64,000 nt of DNA from Roseomonas fluvialis (GTDB taxonomy: Bacteria; Pseudomonadota; Alphaproteobacteria; Acetobacterales; Acetobacteraceae): the NCBI RefSeq assembly GCF_022846615.1, contig NZ_AP025637.1, positions 4,489,001-4,553,000 of the forward strand. Reading direction: 5' to 3'. Below are positions 1 to 7,523 of this stretch, one piece after another. The translations under genes were made by a program, and so were the position numbers. The stretch's first letter is position 1. Each line of letters begins with the position of its first letter. The notes under the pieces are model-generated. The model did no database searches, was not told the origin of the DNA, and saw only the letters and a list, made by a program, of their open reading frames with translations.

Positions 1-1
1 C

Positions 2-151
2 GGCTCCTGGCTGGGGGTGCTGCGCGAGGACAATCGCGCGATCGTCCGCGCGGCGAGCGCCGCATCGAAGGCAGCTGACTTCCTGCTCGCCTTCGCGCCC
101 GATGGCGAACCCGCAGGCGGTGACGCCGAGGCGGTGGAGGCGGTGTCGTGA
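2..151 (+). CDS. ArdC-like antirestriction protein, C-terminal end (5' truncated by window)
   Basis: The last 49 residues are open from the first bases of the window to a TGA at 149-151. The segment GSWLGVLREDNRAIVRAAS followed by KAADFLLAF matches the conserved C-terminus of ArdC/DUF1738 antirestriction proteins, whose N-terminal ssDNA-binding and zincin-like domains would lie upstream. ArdC proteins protect incoming plasmid DNA from host restriction during conjugation (family knowledge). The stop codon overlaps the GTG of the next gene, so the two are probably cotranscribed. The tail after the conserved helix is Gly/Glu/Ala-rich and not conserved. Confidence 0.75.
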   Translation, partial: GSWLGVLREDNRAIVRAASAASKAADFLLAFAPDGEPAGGDAEAVEAVS

Positions 152-528
152 CCGGAGACGAGCGAAGTAGCACGGTGCGCGATGGAAGCGGCGCAATCTG
201 GGAGATCGAGACGATCGTCGCACCGGCATCGTGGGCCACGGCTCTGGTGAACAATGACTGGTCAGGGCTTGAGCTGGAAGCCGTCGACGCCAAAGCCTGC
301 CGCGCTTGGCTCAAGGCACAATCCGGCGATGGGTGGCGGGTCATCGACGTGGCTCGCGATACGGAGGGGAACCCCGAGGACCCGTGGTTCTCCTGGTCCG
401 CCGACCTGCACGGCTCGCCCTGGCGTGGTGCTGACCTGCTGACCTACGTGCGTGAGCGTGCAGCCTCGTCGGCTGGCAAGGCGTTCACTTCGCCCGCCGA
501 GCAACACGGCGATGATCGGGACTGTTAG
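148..528 (+). CDS. hypothetical ICE protein downstream of ardC
   Basis: This 126-residue soluble protein starts at a GTG overlapping the ardC stop. I do not recognise a family. It is acidic and Trp-rich (WEIE, DWSGLELEA, WLKAQSGDGWRVIDV, PWFSWSADLHGSPWRGADLL) with no signal peptide or membrane segment. The overlap indicates translational coupling to ArdC, so a role in establishment of the element is possible but is only inferred from position. Its 3' end overlaps the convergent Lrp-type gene by about 44 bases. An ATG at 254 opens a different frame and is a shadow. Confidence 0.55.
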   Translation: MTGDERSSTVRDGSGAIWEIETIVAPASWATALVNNDWSGLELEAVDAKACRAWLKAQSGDGWRVIDVARDTEGNPEDPWFSWSADLHGSPWRGADLLTYVRERAASSAGKAFTSPAEQHGDDRDC

Positions 529-994
529 GGGCCAGAGGCAATCCTCGCGGCGGCACGGGCGTGCTCTGAATGATGCTTGTCGTCGTTTGGCCGTGCGCGA
601 GGAACCGATCGAGTACCGCATCGAGCCCCTCGATGGAGGGCAGATGCACCTTCAGCACGAGGCAATCCTCACCCGTGACGCGGTGGCACTCCACGACTTG
701 CGGGATCGCTCGCGCCAGTTCCGTCACCTTCGGCAACTGCCCCGGCGCCGGCCGAACACGGACGATGGCGCAGACCGGGTAGCCGAGGGCGACCGGATCG
801 AGATCGAGCCGCCAGCCGCGGATGACCCCGGCTTCCTCCAGCCGCAGGACGCGCTCACGCACCGCCGGCGCCGACATGCCAACGCGGCGCGCGAGGTCCG
901 CGATCCCCATCCGCGGGTCATGGCATAGCAACTGCAGAAGCTCGACGTTGCGTGCATCGCGTAGTGCTTCTGAACCAGTGCCGCTTGCGGGCAT
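485..994 (-). CDS. Lrp/AsnC-family transcriptional regulator
   Basis: 169 residues. The N-terminal winged helix-turn-helix spans about residues 14-63 (LLQLLCHDPRMGIADLARRV, then SAPAVRERVLRLEEAGVIRG), followed by the RAM/AsnC ligand-binding domain (about 75-145) with the typical VVECHRVTGEDCLVLKV strand. The start is supported by an AAGGAGG site a few bases upstream on the minus strand. It diverges from the EamA exporter gene at 1079 with an 84-bp gap. That arrangement is typical of Lrp-type regulators that control a neighbouring amino-acid exporter in response to an amino acid. The ligand cannot be told from sequence. Confidence 0.9.
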   Translation of the reverse strand: MPASGTGSEALRDARNVELLQLLCHDPRMGIADLARRVGMSAPAVRERVLRLEEAGVIRGWRLDLDPVALGYPVCAIVRVRPAPGQLPKVTELARAIPQVVECHRVTGEDCLVLKVHLPSIEGLDAVLDRFLAHGQTTTSIIQSTPVPPRGLPLAPNSPDHRRVARRAK

Positions 995-1078
995 GTATCC
1001 TCCTTCTCAAAGGCTCAGAGACTAATCGACCTTCGTATCTGTATGTAGCACGCGCGGATTGGGTGCGACGATGATTCG

Positions 1079-1951
1079 ATGTTCACTCGCGCCACACCCA
1101 CCCCGTCCCTCGCTGATCGCGTGCCGCCGCACGCCTTCTTCATCGTCAGCGCCGTATTCCACTACCTCGGCCCGAGCTTCGCCGTGCTGCTCTTCGCCAG
1201 CCTCGCGCCACCGGGCGTCGCTTGGCTGCGGATCGCCAGCGCCGGGCTCGTCTTTGCCCTCTGGCGACGGCCCTGGCGGGCCTGGGCGGGGTTGAACGCC
1301 CGCGACCGGTGGGTGGTGATCGCCATGGGTGCGGTACTCGCGCTGATGAACACCGCCTTCTACGAGGCGATCGCCCGGCTGCCACTCGCAACGGTCGGCG
1401 CCATCGAGTTCCTCGGCCCCATTGCGCTTGCCGCGCTCGGCTTCCGCTCGCGCCGCAACTTCGCCGCGCTGTCCTTCGCTGTCGCGGGCGTCTGGCTGCT
1501 GACGGATGCACGGCTCGCGGGCGAGCCGCTCGGCTATGTGCTCTCCTTCGCCAACTGCGCACTGTTCGTGCTCTACATCTTTCTCGGCCACCGGATGTCG
1601 GCGGGCGGTGGCGGCGTTTCGGGCGTGGACCGCCTCGCGCTCTCCATGCTCGTCGCCGCCGTGGCCGCGTTGCCGTTCGGTTTTCGTGACGCTGCGCCGG
1701 CCTTCGCTGACTTCTGGCTCCTTGCCGCGGCGGTCGGCGTCGGGGTGTCGTCCTCCGTGATCCCCTATGTTTGCGACCAGCTCGCTATGCGCCGGCTGCC
1801 GCGTGCCTCTTTCGCTCTCTTGTTGTCGTTGCTGCCGGCAAGCGCGGCGGCGATCGGCGTGCTCGTGCTCGGGCAAGTACCCACATCGGTCGAGGTGGTT
1901 GGTATCGGGCTGGTCATCGCGGGCGTCGCCCTTCACCGGTCGGAGGGATAA
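1079..1951 (+). CDS. EamA-family inner-membrane exporter (RhtA-like)
   Basis: 290 residues forming about ten hydrophobic segments in two repeated EamA halves, the layout of drug/metabolite-transporter family exporters. The first half contains ARLPLATVGAIEFLGP and the second SSVIPYVCDQLAMRRLPRAS, both resembling the conserved helix ends of RhtA/YdcZ-type amino-acid or metabolite exporters. It is transcribed away from an Lrp/AsnC regulator, which suggests an amino-acid efflux pair. The pair is accessory cargo between the ArdC and ParB backbone genes. Substrate is unknown. Confidence 0.85.
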   Translation: MFTRATPTPSLADRVPPHAFFIVSAVFHYLGPSFAVLLFASLAPPGVAWLRIASAGLVFALWRRPWRAWAGLNARDRWVVIAMGAVLALMNTAFYEAIARLPLATVGAIEFLGPIALAALGFRSRRNFAALSFAVAGVWLLTDARLAGEPLGYVLSFANCALFVLYIFLGHRMSAGGGGVSGVDRLALSMLVAAVAALPFGFRDAAPAFADFWLLAAAVGVGVSSSVIPYVCDQLAMRRLPRASFALLLSLLPASAAAIGVLVLGQVPTSVEVVGIGLVIAGVALHRSEG

Positions 1952-2043
1952 CCGCGCGGATGCGCCGCACAGAGGGAAGCTGCGACCTCGGACGTGCCGT
2001 TAGAGTGAGAGGGCCGAGGCAGTCTTCGTGACGGGTTGAGGGT

Positions 2044-2060
2044 CGGGAGAGAGGCTCCCG
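2044..2060 (+). promoter_or_regulatory. leader hairpin before parB-like gene
   Basis: CGGGAG-AGAGG-CTCCCG forms a perfect 6-bp stem 24 bases before the ATG at 2085. It belongs to the series of GC-rich leader hairpins seen before several backbone genes. Its role (RNA structure or DNA operator) is not known. Confidence 0.4.
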
Positions 2061-2084
2061 GCCGGCCCGTCATGGAGAACCCCC

Positions 2085-4205
2085 ATGTCGAAGTCCGTCC
2101 CCAAGATCGCGCTCAGCGCGTCCCGCGACATCCCCTTCAACCGCCTCGTGCTCAGCCAGGCGAATGTCCGTCGGATCAAGGCCGGCATTGCCGTCGAGGA
2201 GCTGGCCGAGGACATCGCCCGGCGCACCCTGCTCCAGAGCCTCACCGTCCGCCCCGTGCTGGACGAGGACGGCCGCGAGACCGGCATGTTCGAGGTGCCC
2301 TCGGGCGGCCGGCGCTTCCGCGCGCTCGAGCTGCTCGTGAAGCAGAAGCGCCTCGCCCGCACCGCGCCGATCCCCTGCATCATCCGCACCGAGGGCATCG
2401 CCGAGGAGGACAGCCTGGCCGAGAACGTGCAGCGCGCTCCGCTGCACCCGCTCGACCAGTTCCGCGCCTTCCAGGCGCTGCGCGAGCGCGGCCGCTCGGA
2501 GGAGGAGATCGCCGCGGCCTTCTTTGTCTCGGTCGGCGTGGTCCGGCAGCGGCTCCGCCTCGCCGCCGTCTCGCCACGCCTCCTCGACCTCTACGCCGAG
2601 GATGGCATGACGCTCGAGCAGCTGATGGCCTTCACCGTCAGCCCCGACTACGAGCGCCAGGAGCAGGTCTGGGAGGCGCTGCAGCGCTCCTACACGAAGG
2701 AGCCCTACCAGATCCGCCGCCTGCTGACCGAGGGCGCCGTGCGTGCGTCCGACAAGCGCGCCCGCTTCGTCGGCACCGAGGCCTACGAGGCGGCGGGCGG
2801 GCTGATCCTGCGCGACCTGTTCCAGCCCGACGATGGCGGCTGGTGGCAGGATGCCGGGTTGCTCGACCGCCTCGCGCGCGAGCGGCTGGAGCGCGAGGCC
2901 GAGGCGATCCGCGCCGAGGGCTGGCGCTGGGTCGAGGCCGCGCCCGACTTCCCCTACGGCCACAGCTACGGCCTGCGTCGCGTCGTCGGCGAGGCGCAGC
3001 CGCTGAGCGAGGACGAGACGGCGCGGCGCGAGGCGCTCCAGGCCGAGTTCGACCGTCTGGAGCAGGAATCCGCCGAGGCCGACGAGGTGCCGGAGGAGAC
3101 CGACCGGCGCCTGGCCGAGATCGAGGAGGCGCTCGCCGCCTTCGAGGACCGGCCCGTCGCCTACGATGCCGAGGAGGTGGCGCGCGCCGGCGTCTTCGTC
3201 AGCATCGACGGCTCGGGCGCGCTGCGCGTCGAGCGCGGCTATGTCCGGCCAGAGGACGAACCGCCGGTCGCGGCCAAGCCGGAGGAGGAGCAGGTCGAGA
3301 CTGAGCAGCCCTCGGCGGACCCGGAGACGGAGGGCGACACCACGACCGAGCCCGACACCGCCACAGCCGCCCCGGCCGCCGAGCCCCCGGAGGAGGACGA
3401 GGGCATCCGCCCGCTGCCCGACCGGCTGCTGACCGAGCTCACCGCGCACCGCACGCTGGCGCTCCGGGATGCGCTCGCCGGCGATCCGCAGGTGGCGTAT
3501 CTGGCGGTGCTGCACGCGCTCTGCTTGCGCTTGTTCTACCGCTACGGCCTCGACTCCTGCCTGGAGATCGAGCCGAAGAGCGCGCTGTTCTCCGCCCAGG
3601 CGCCCGGCCTCGCCGACACCGCCTCGGCGCGCGCCATCGAGGCCCGTCACGCGCGCTGGCGGGCGCAGATGCCGACGGAGCCGGGGGATCTCTGGCCGGT
3701 CCTCGGCGGCTTCGACGCCGACAGCCGCGAGGCGCTGTTCGCGCACTGCGTCGGGCTCACGGTCAACGCGGTGCACGAGGCCTACAACCGCCGGCCCAAG
3801 GCGATCGCGCATGCCGACCGCATTGCCGAGGCCGTCAGCCTCGACATGGCCGCGGTGGGCTGGCGGCCGACGGCGGAGGCCTACCTCGGCCGCGTCACCA
3901 AGGGCCGCATCCTCGCCGCCGTGCGGGAGGCGCGCGGCGGGCGGGCGGCGGAGCGCCTCGCCGGCCTGAAGAAGGCGGAGATGGCGACGGCCGCCGAGGA
4001 ACTGCTCGCCGGCACCGGCTGGCTGCCCGAGCCGCTGCGCACGCCGGGCCAAGTCTTCGCGGCGGTGGAGCCGGAGACCGAGGCGGCGCCGGAGGGCGAA
4101 GCGGAATCGGCGGCGGAGGGCGGCGAACCGGCCATCGCCTCGGCGCCGCCGGCCGAGGACACTGAGGCCGCGGCGATCCCCACCGCCGCGATCGCCGCCG
4201 AGTAA
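2085..4205 (+). CDS. ParB/RepB/Spo0J-family partition-like DNA-binding protein
   Basis: 706 residues. The N-terminal ParB nuclease-like/CTP-binding domain (about 15-120) includes FEVPSGGRRFRALELLV and the SLAENVQRAPLHPLDQFRAF box. A KorB-like helix-turn-helix follows (about 130-200: RSEEEIAAAFFVSVGVVRQR). An acidic, low-complexity linker (about 385-440, rich in Glu, Pro and Thr) leads to a conserved C-terminal domain. At about 700 residues it is twice the length of chromosomal ParB, but large ParB-like proteins are typical of this ICE family. No ParA is found in the window, so classical partition cannot be assumed. A hairpin precedes the start and another follows the stop. Confidence 0.85.
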   Translation: MSKSVPKIALSASRDIPFNRLVLSQANVRRIKAGIAVEELAEDIARRTLLQSLTVRPVLDEDGRETGMFEVPSGGRRFRALELLVKQKRLARTAPIPCIIRTEGIAEEDSLAENVQRAPLHPLDQFRAFQALRERGRSEEEIAAAFFVSVGVVRQRLRLAAVSPRLLDLYAEDGMTLEQLMAFTVSPDYERQEQVWEALQRSYTKEPYQIRRLLTEGAVRASDKRARFVGTEAYEAAGGLILRDLFQPDDGGWWQDAGLLDRLARERLEREAEAIRAEGWRWVEAAPDFPYGHSYGLRRVVGEAQPLSEDETARREALQAEFDRLEQESAEADEVPEETDRRLAEIEEALAAFEDRPVAYDAEEVARAGVFVSIDGSGALRVERGYVRPEDEPPVAAKPEEEQVETEQPSADPETEGDTTTEPDTATAAPAAEPPEEDEGIRPLPDRLLTELTAHRTLALRDALAGDPQVAYLAVLHALCLRLFYRYGLDSCLEIEPKSALFSAQAPGLADTASARAIEARHARWRAQMPTEPGDLWPVLGGFDADSREALFAHCVGLTVNAVHEAYNRRPKAIAHADRIAEAVSLDMAAVGWRPTAEAYLGRVTKGRILAAVREARGGRAAERLAGLKKAEMATAAEELLAGTGWLPEPLRTPGQVFAAVEPETEAAPEGEAESAAEGGEPAIASAPPAEDTEAAAIPTAAIAAE

Positions 4206-4223
4206 CCGGCCTCCCTGCACCTC

Positions 4224-4249
4224 GCGGGCCCGTCGCAAGGCGGGCCCGC
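4224..4249 (+). promoter_or_regulatory. GC-rich stem-loop between parB-like and Toprim genes
   Basis: GCGGGCCC and GGGCCCGC pair perfectly (8 bp) around a 10-base loop, 19 bases after the parB-like stop and just before the GGAGG site of the next gene. No T-tract follows, so it is either a leader hairpin like those before other backbone genes or an attenuator rather than a standard terminator. Confidence 0.45.
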
Positions 4250-4267
4250 ATCTTCATGGAGGAACCA

Positions 4268-5317
4268 ATGCGCGAGGATGCCGCCGCGCTCGCGCGCCGC
4301 CTGGCCCGCAACGCCGAGGCGGTCTGCCGCCACTACCTCTCCAACGGCCGGCGCGAGGGCGGCTGGTGGACCGTGGGCGATGTCGCGAACACGCCGGGGC
4401 GCAGCCTGTTCGTGCGGCTGCAGGGGCCGGAGGCGGGGCGCGGCGCCGCCGGGAAGTGGACCGACGCGGCGACGGGCGAGCATGGTGACCTGCTGGACCT
4501 GATCGGCAGGGCGCGCGGCCTCGAAAGCCTGCGCGACGTGCTGGAGGAGGCGCGGCGGTTCCTGAGCCTGCCGACAGCGCAGCAGCCCGAACCGCGCGCG
4601 CCGGTCGCGGCCGGCTCGCCGGATGCCGCGCGTCGGCTGTTCCACGCCGGACAGCCAATCAAGGGCACGCTGGCCGAGACCTATCTGCGCGCGCGCGGCA
4701 TCACCTACCTGGACGATCTGCTCGCGCTGCGCTTCCACCCGCGCTGCTACTACCGCGCGGACGAGAACGCGCCGGTCGAGACCTGGCCCGCGATGCTCGC
4801 CGCGGTGACGGATCTCGAGGGCACCATCACCGGCGTGCACCGCACCTGGCTCGCGCGCGACGGGAGCGGCAAGGCGCAGGTCGCGACGCCTCGGCGCGCG
4901 ATGGGGCGGCTGCTTGGGAATGGCGTACGGTTCGGCGTGGTGAACCATGTCGTCGTGGTCGGCGAGGGGATCGAGACGATGCTGGCGCTTCGGTGCGTCT
5001 TGCCGTCGCTGCCGATGATCGCGGCGCTGTCGGCGAGTCATCTCGCCGCGCTTGTCCTACCAGCTTGTATTCGACGCCTCTACCTCGCACAAGACAACGA
5101 CCATGCGGGCATCGGCGCCGCAGCGACGCTGACCGAATGGGCAGGGCGAGCGGGCATCGAGCCCCTGGCACTGCGCCCACGTTCGGCCGACTTCAACGCC
5201 GATCTACGACAGATCAGTCCAGTCGATTTGGCCGCGTGGGTGCGCATCCAGCTCGCACCTGAGGACGTGGCATCCATTCGTCAAATGGCTCTGCATGACC
5301 TCGGCTCGCGAGGCTGA
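4268..5317 (+). CDS. Toprim-domain protein (plasmid/ICE primase-like)
   Basis: 349 residues. The N-terminal domain (about 1-90, including GGWWTVGDVANTPGRSLFVR and KWTDAATGEHGDLLDLI) resembles the DUF7146 region of mobile-element Toprim proteins. The C-terminal Toprim fold has the acidic signature VVVGEGIETMLAL and the DxDxxG-like QDNDHAGIGAA (about residues 237-285). Toprim proteins of this type are thought to act in primase or DNA-processing steps of element replication (family knowledge). ATG 4268 is chosen because GGAGG lies 5 bases before it; the in-frame ATG at 4256 overlaps that site. It is backbone, and cargo begins after it. Confidence 0.8.
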   Translation: MREDAAALARRLARNAEAVCRHYLSNGRREGGWWTVGDVANTPGRSLFVRLQGPEAGRGAAGKWTDAATGEHGDLLDLIGRARGLESLRDVLEEARRFLSLPTAQQPEPRAPVAAGSPDAARRLFHAGQPIKGTLAETYLRARGITYLDDLLALRFHPRCYYRADENAPVETWPAMLAAVTDLEGTITGVHRTWLARDGSGKAQVATPRRAMGRLLGNGVRFGVVNHVVVVGEGIETMLALRCVLPSLPMIAALSASHLAALVLPACIRRLYLAQDNDHAGIGAAATLTEWAGRAGIEPLALRPRSADFNADLRQISPVDLAAWVRIQLAPEDVASIRQMALHDLGSRG

Positions 5318-5438
5318 AAGCAGACGCCTGTCGTCCGCTCTACGTCGCTCCACGATCTACTTCCTTAGCCCCAGATCGCGTGCACGGACCGCTGTAACCT
5401 TGATTTCACCGCGCTTGACTGCATCGTCAAAAATGGCG

Positions 5439-6167
5439 ATGATTAAACTTATGGGATATGCGGGCGGAAAAGGACGGCTTTGGCAGGACATCGTTTCGCT
5501 GATGCCGCCGCATGACACTTATATCGAAACGCACCTCGGAGGCGGCGCGGTCATGCGAAACAAGCGCCCGGCGCGGGTCAGCATCGGCGTGGACATCGAT
5601 GCCGACGTAATCCGCGAGGCGAGCTCCTGGGACGTGCCGGGGCTCGTGCTGCACGCCGCTGATGCGCTCGCATTTCTCACCGGCTACGCTTTCGGCGGCC
5701 GGGAGCTTCTCTACGTCGACCCGCCCTACGTCGCGGCCACCAAAAAGAACCGCCGCTATTATCGGCACGAATACACCGACGAGGATCATCGCAGGCTTCT
5801 AGGCGCCCTCCTGAAGCTGGATTGCCGGATCATGATCTCCGGCTACCCCTCGGCGCTATACGAGCAGGCGCTTCAGGGATGGGAGGTCAAGGAACTCGTA
5901 AACGTGAGCCACGCTGGACCGCGCAGCGAACGGCTTTGGGCGAACTTCGCATTCTCGCCGGACCTTCACGACTATGCACCGATCGGCGGCAGCTTCCGCG
6001 AGCGCGAACGTATTCGCCGCAAAACCAGCCGATGGGTGCAAAAGCTTGCCCAACTGCCGGACCTCGAACGCCGCGCTGTGCTTGCCGCGCTTATCCAGTC
6101 TTCGGACATCGATCCCGGCGACGCCGAGCGCCTGCTTGCTGATCGAGACCGAGGACGCGCGGCATGA
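5439..6167 (+). CDS. DNA adenine methylase, Dam/D12 class
   Basis: About 242 residues. YAGGKGRLWQDIVSLMPPH and the glycine motif ETHLGGGAVM form the AdoMet-binding region, followed by the catalytic DPPY (YVDPPYVAATK, about residue 94). This order (AdoMet site, then DPPY) is the alpha class of N6-adenine methylases such as Dam. The frame is open further upstream into the Toprim gene, but conservation starts at MIKLMGYAGGK. ATGs at 5433, 5439 and 5451 are all possible and none has a good ribosome site. Base composition is visibly less GC-rich than the backbone. It overlaps the next methyltransferase gene by 4 bases and starts the five-gene cassette. Confidence 0.85.
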   Translation: MIKLMGYAGGKGRLWQDIVSLMPPHDTYIETHLGGGAVMRNKRPARVSIGVDIDADVIREASSWDVPGLVLHAADALAFLTGYAFGGRELLYVDPPYVAATKKNRRYYRHEYTDEDHRRLLGALLKLDCRIMISGYPSALYEQALQGWEVKELVNVSHAGPRSERLWANFAFSPDLHDYAPIGGSFRERERIRRKTSRWVQKLAQLPDLERRAVLAALIQSSDIDPGDAERLLADRDRGRAA

Positions 6168-7501
6168 CGGAATTCTGGCGCGCCTCGCTCGCGGAGACCG
6201 TTCGCACCTCACAGCGTCTGGCGCGCCGCCGGGTCGCGCTGACCGACGTTTGCAACTGGCTTGAATGCTATGCCGAAGCCGCGCCGACCTCCTCAAACCA
6301 GGGCGCAGCCAAAATTCCGTTCCAGCGGTGGTTCCACTTCAAGGAAGCGTTTTCGCCAAAGTTCGTCGCCGATACGCTGGGGTCGTTGCCCTACAAAGTC
6401 GACCGATGCCTTGATCCCTTCGGGGGCAGCGGCACGACCGCCGTAACCTGCCGCATGCTAGGCATCTCGTCCGAGATTATCGAGGTCAATCCCTTCCTGG
6501 CGGATCTCATCGAAGCCAAGCTTACGCCGGTGCCGGCCGCGCGCTTTTGCGAGTCCTATGACCGCCTGCTGTCAGAGCTTGAGATCGAACTCGGCGACAG
6601 TCGCGCCATCGATGGTATGCCGCCGACAATGGTCGAACCCGGTGTCAAAGGTCGTTACGTCTTCGCCGCCGAAGTCTATGCGACGATCCGCGCGATCGTA
6701 CGGGCATCAGCCGCCCTGCCGCCAGACGAAGCACGTCTGCTCAGAGTACTGCTGGGGTCCGTGCTGGTCTCCAACAGCAACGTGACGATCAACGGCAAGG
6801 GCAGGCGCTACCGCCGCGGTTGGGAAACGCGGCCTCGCTCGGCCGCCGACCTCATCGCCAGCCTCGATGATGCGGTCGACTTGGCTGCCGCCGACCTCAC
6901 CTCCTATTCCGGGCCGCGTCGGGCCCGCCATGTCGTCCATCGCGGCGATGCTCGGACCGCGCTGACGCGCGTCGAGCAGGCGGACGTCGTGGTCTTCTCC
7001 CCGCCTTACCCCAACTCCTTCGACTATACTGACGTCTACAATCTCGAATTGTGGATGCTTGGCTATCTGAAATCCAGCCCCGACAATCGTACTTTACGCC
7101 ATCAAACCCTGCGCTCGCATGTGCAGATGAAATGGCGGGCGACGCAACCCGTCGCGGCTTCAAAGTCGCTCCAAGAAACGCTAGACGCGCTCCGCCGCGC
7201 CAGAAGCGACTTGTGGAATCCACATATTCCCGAGATGATTGGTTTCTATTTCGACGATCTCGCCTTAATCTTCGCGCAGTTCCGCCGGATTCTCCCGTCC
7301 GGCCGGCACGCCGTCGTCGCGATCGGCGACAGTCAGTATGGTGGTGTTCACGTCGATGTTGCCTCTATTCTCGTCGAATGCGTGCAGCCTTTGGGCTTTC
7401 GCCTGACCGAGCGCGGCGCTATCCGCTCCATGCGCAACAGCTCGCAGCACGGAGGGGGATTTGAGTTGTCCGAACACTGCCTAGTATTTGAGCGCAGTTG
7501 A
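6164..7501 (+). CDS. second DNA methyltransferase (SPPY type)
   Basis: 445 residues. The AdoMet motif DPFGGSGTTAVTCRMLG is at about 83-99 and the catalytic motif is SPPYPNSFDYTDVYNLELW at about 278. SPPY is usual in N4-cytosine methylases and in some N6-adenine enzymes, so the target base is not certain. A long insert of about 180 residues between the motifs is a likely target-recognition region. Its ATG overlaps the stop of the Dam-class methylase (ATGA) and its end overlaps the possible TTG start at 7488 of the ATPase, so the genes are expressed together. A second modification enzyme beside a nuclease suggests self-protection of host DNA. Confidence 0.85.
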   Translation: MTEFWRASLAETVRTSQRLARRRVALTDVCNWLECYAEAAPTSSNQGAAKIPFQRWFHFKEAFSPKFVADTLGSLPYKVDRCLDPFGGSGTTAVTCRMLGISSEIIEVNPFLADLIEAKLTPVPAARFCESYDRLLSELEIELGDSRAIDGMPPTMVEPGVKGRYVFAAEVYATIRAIVRASAALPPDEARLLRVLLGSVLVSNSNVTINGKGRRYRRGWETRPRSAADLIASLDDAVDLAAADLTSYSGPRRARHVVHRGDARTALTRVEQADVVVFSPPYPNSFDYTDVYNLELWMLGYLKSSPDNRTLRHQTLRSHVQMKWRATQPVAASKSLQETLDALRRARSDLWNPHIPEMIGFYFDDLALIFAQFRRILPSGRHAVVAIGDSQYGGVHVDVASILVECVQPLGFRLTERGAIRSMRNSSQHGGGFELSEHCLVFERS

Positions 7502-7523
7502 CGCAGAATGCGGGAGATACCCT

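Noticed and set aside
2070..4238. 722-codon open frame antisense to the ParB-like gene
   Set aside because: It mirrors GC-rich third positions of the sense gene and has no recognisable domain, only Arg/Gly/Leu-rich sequence.
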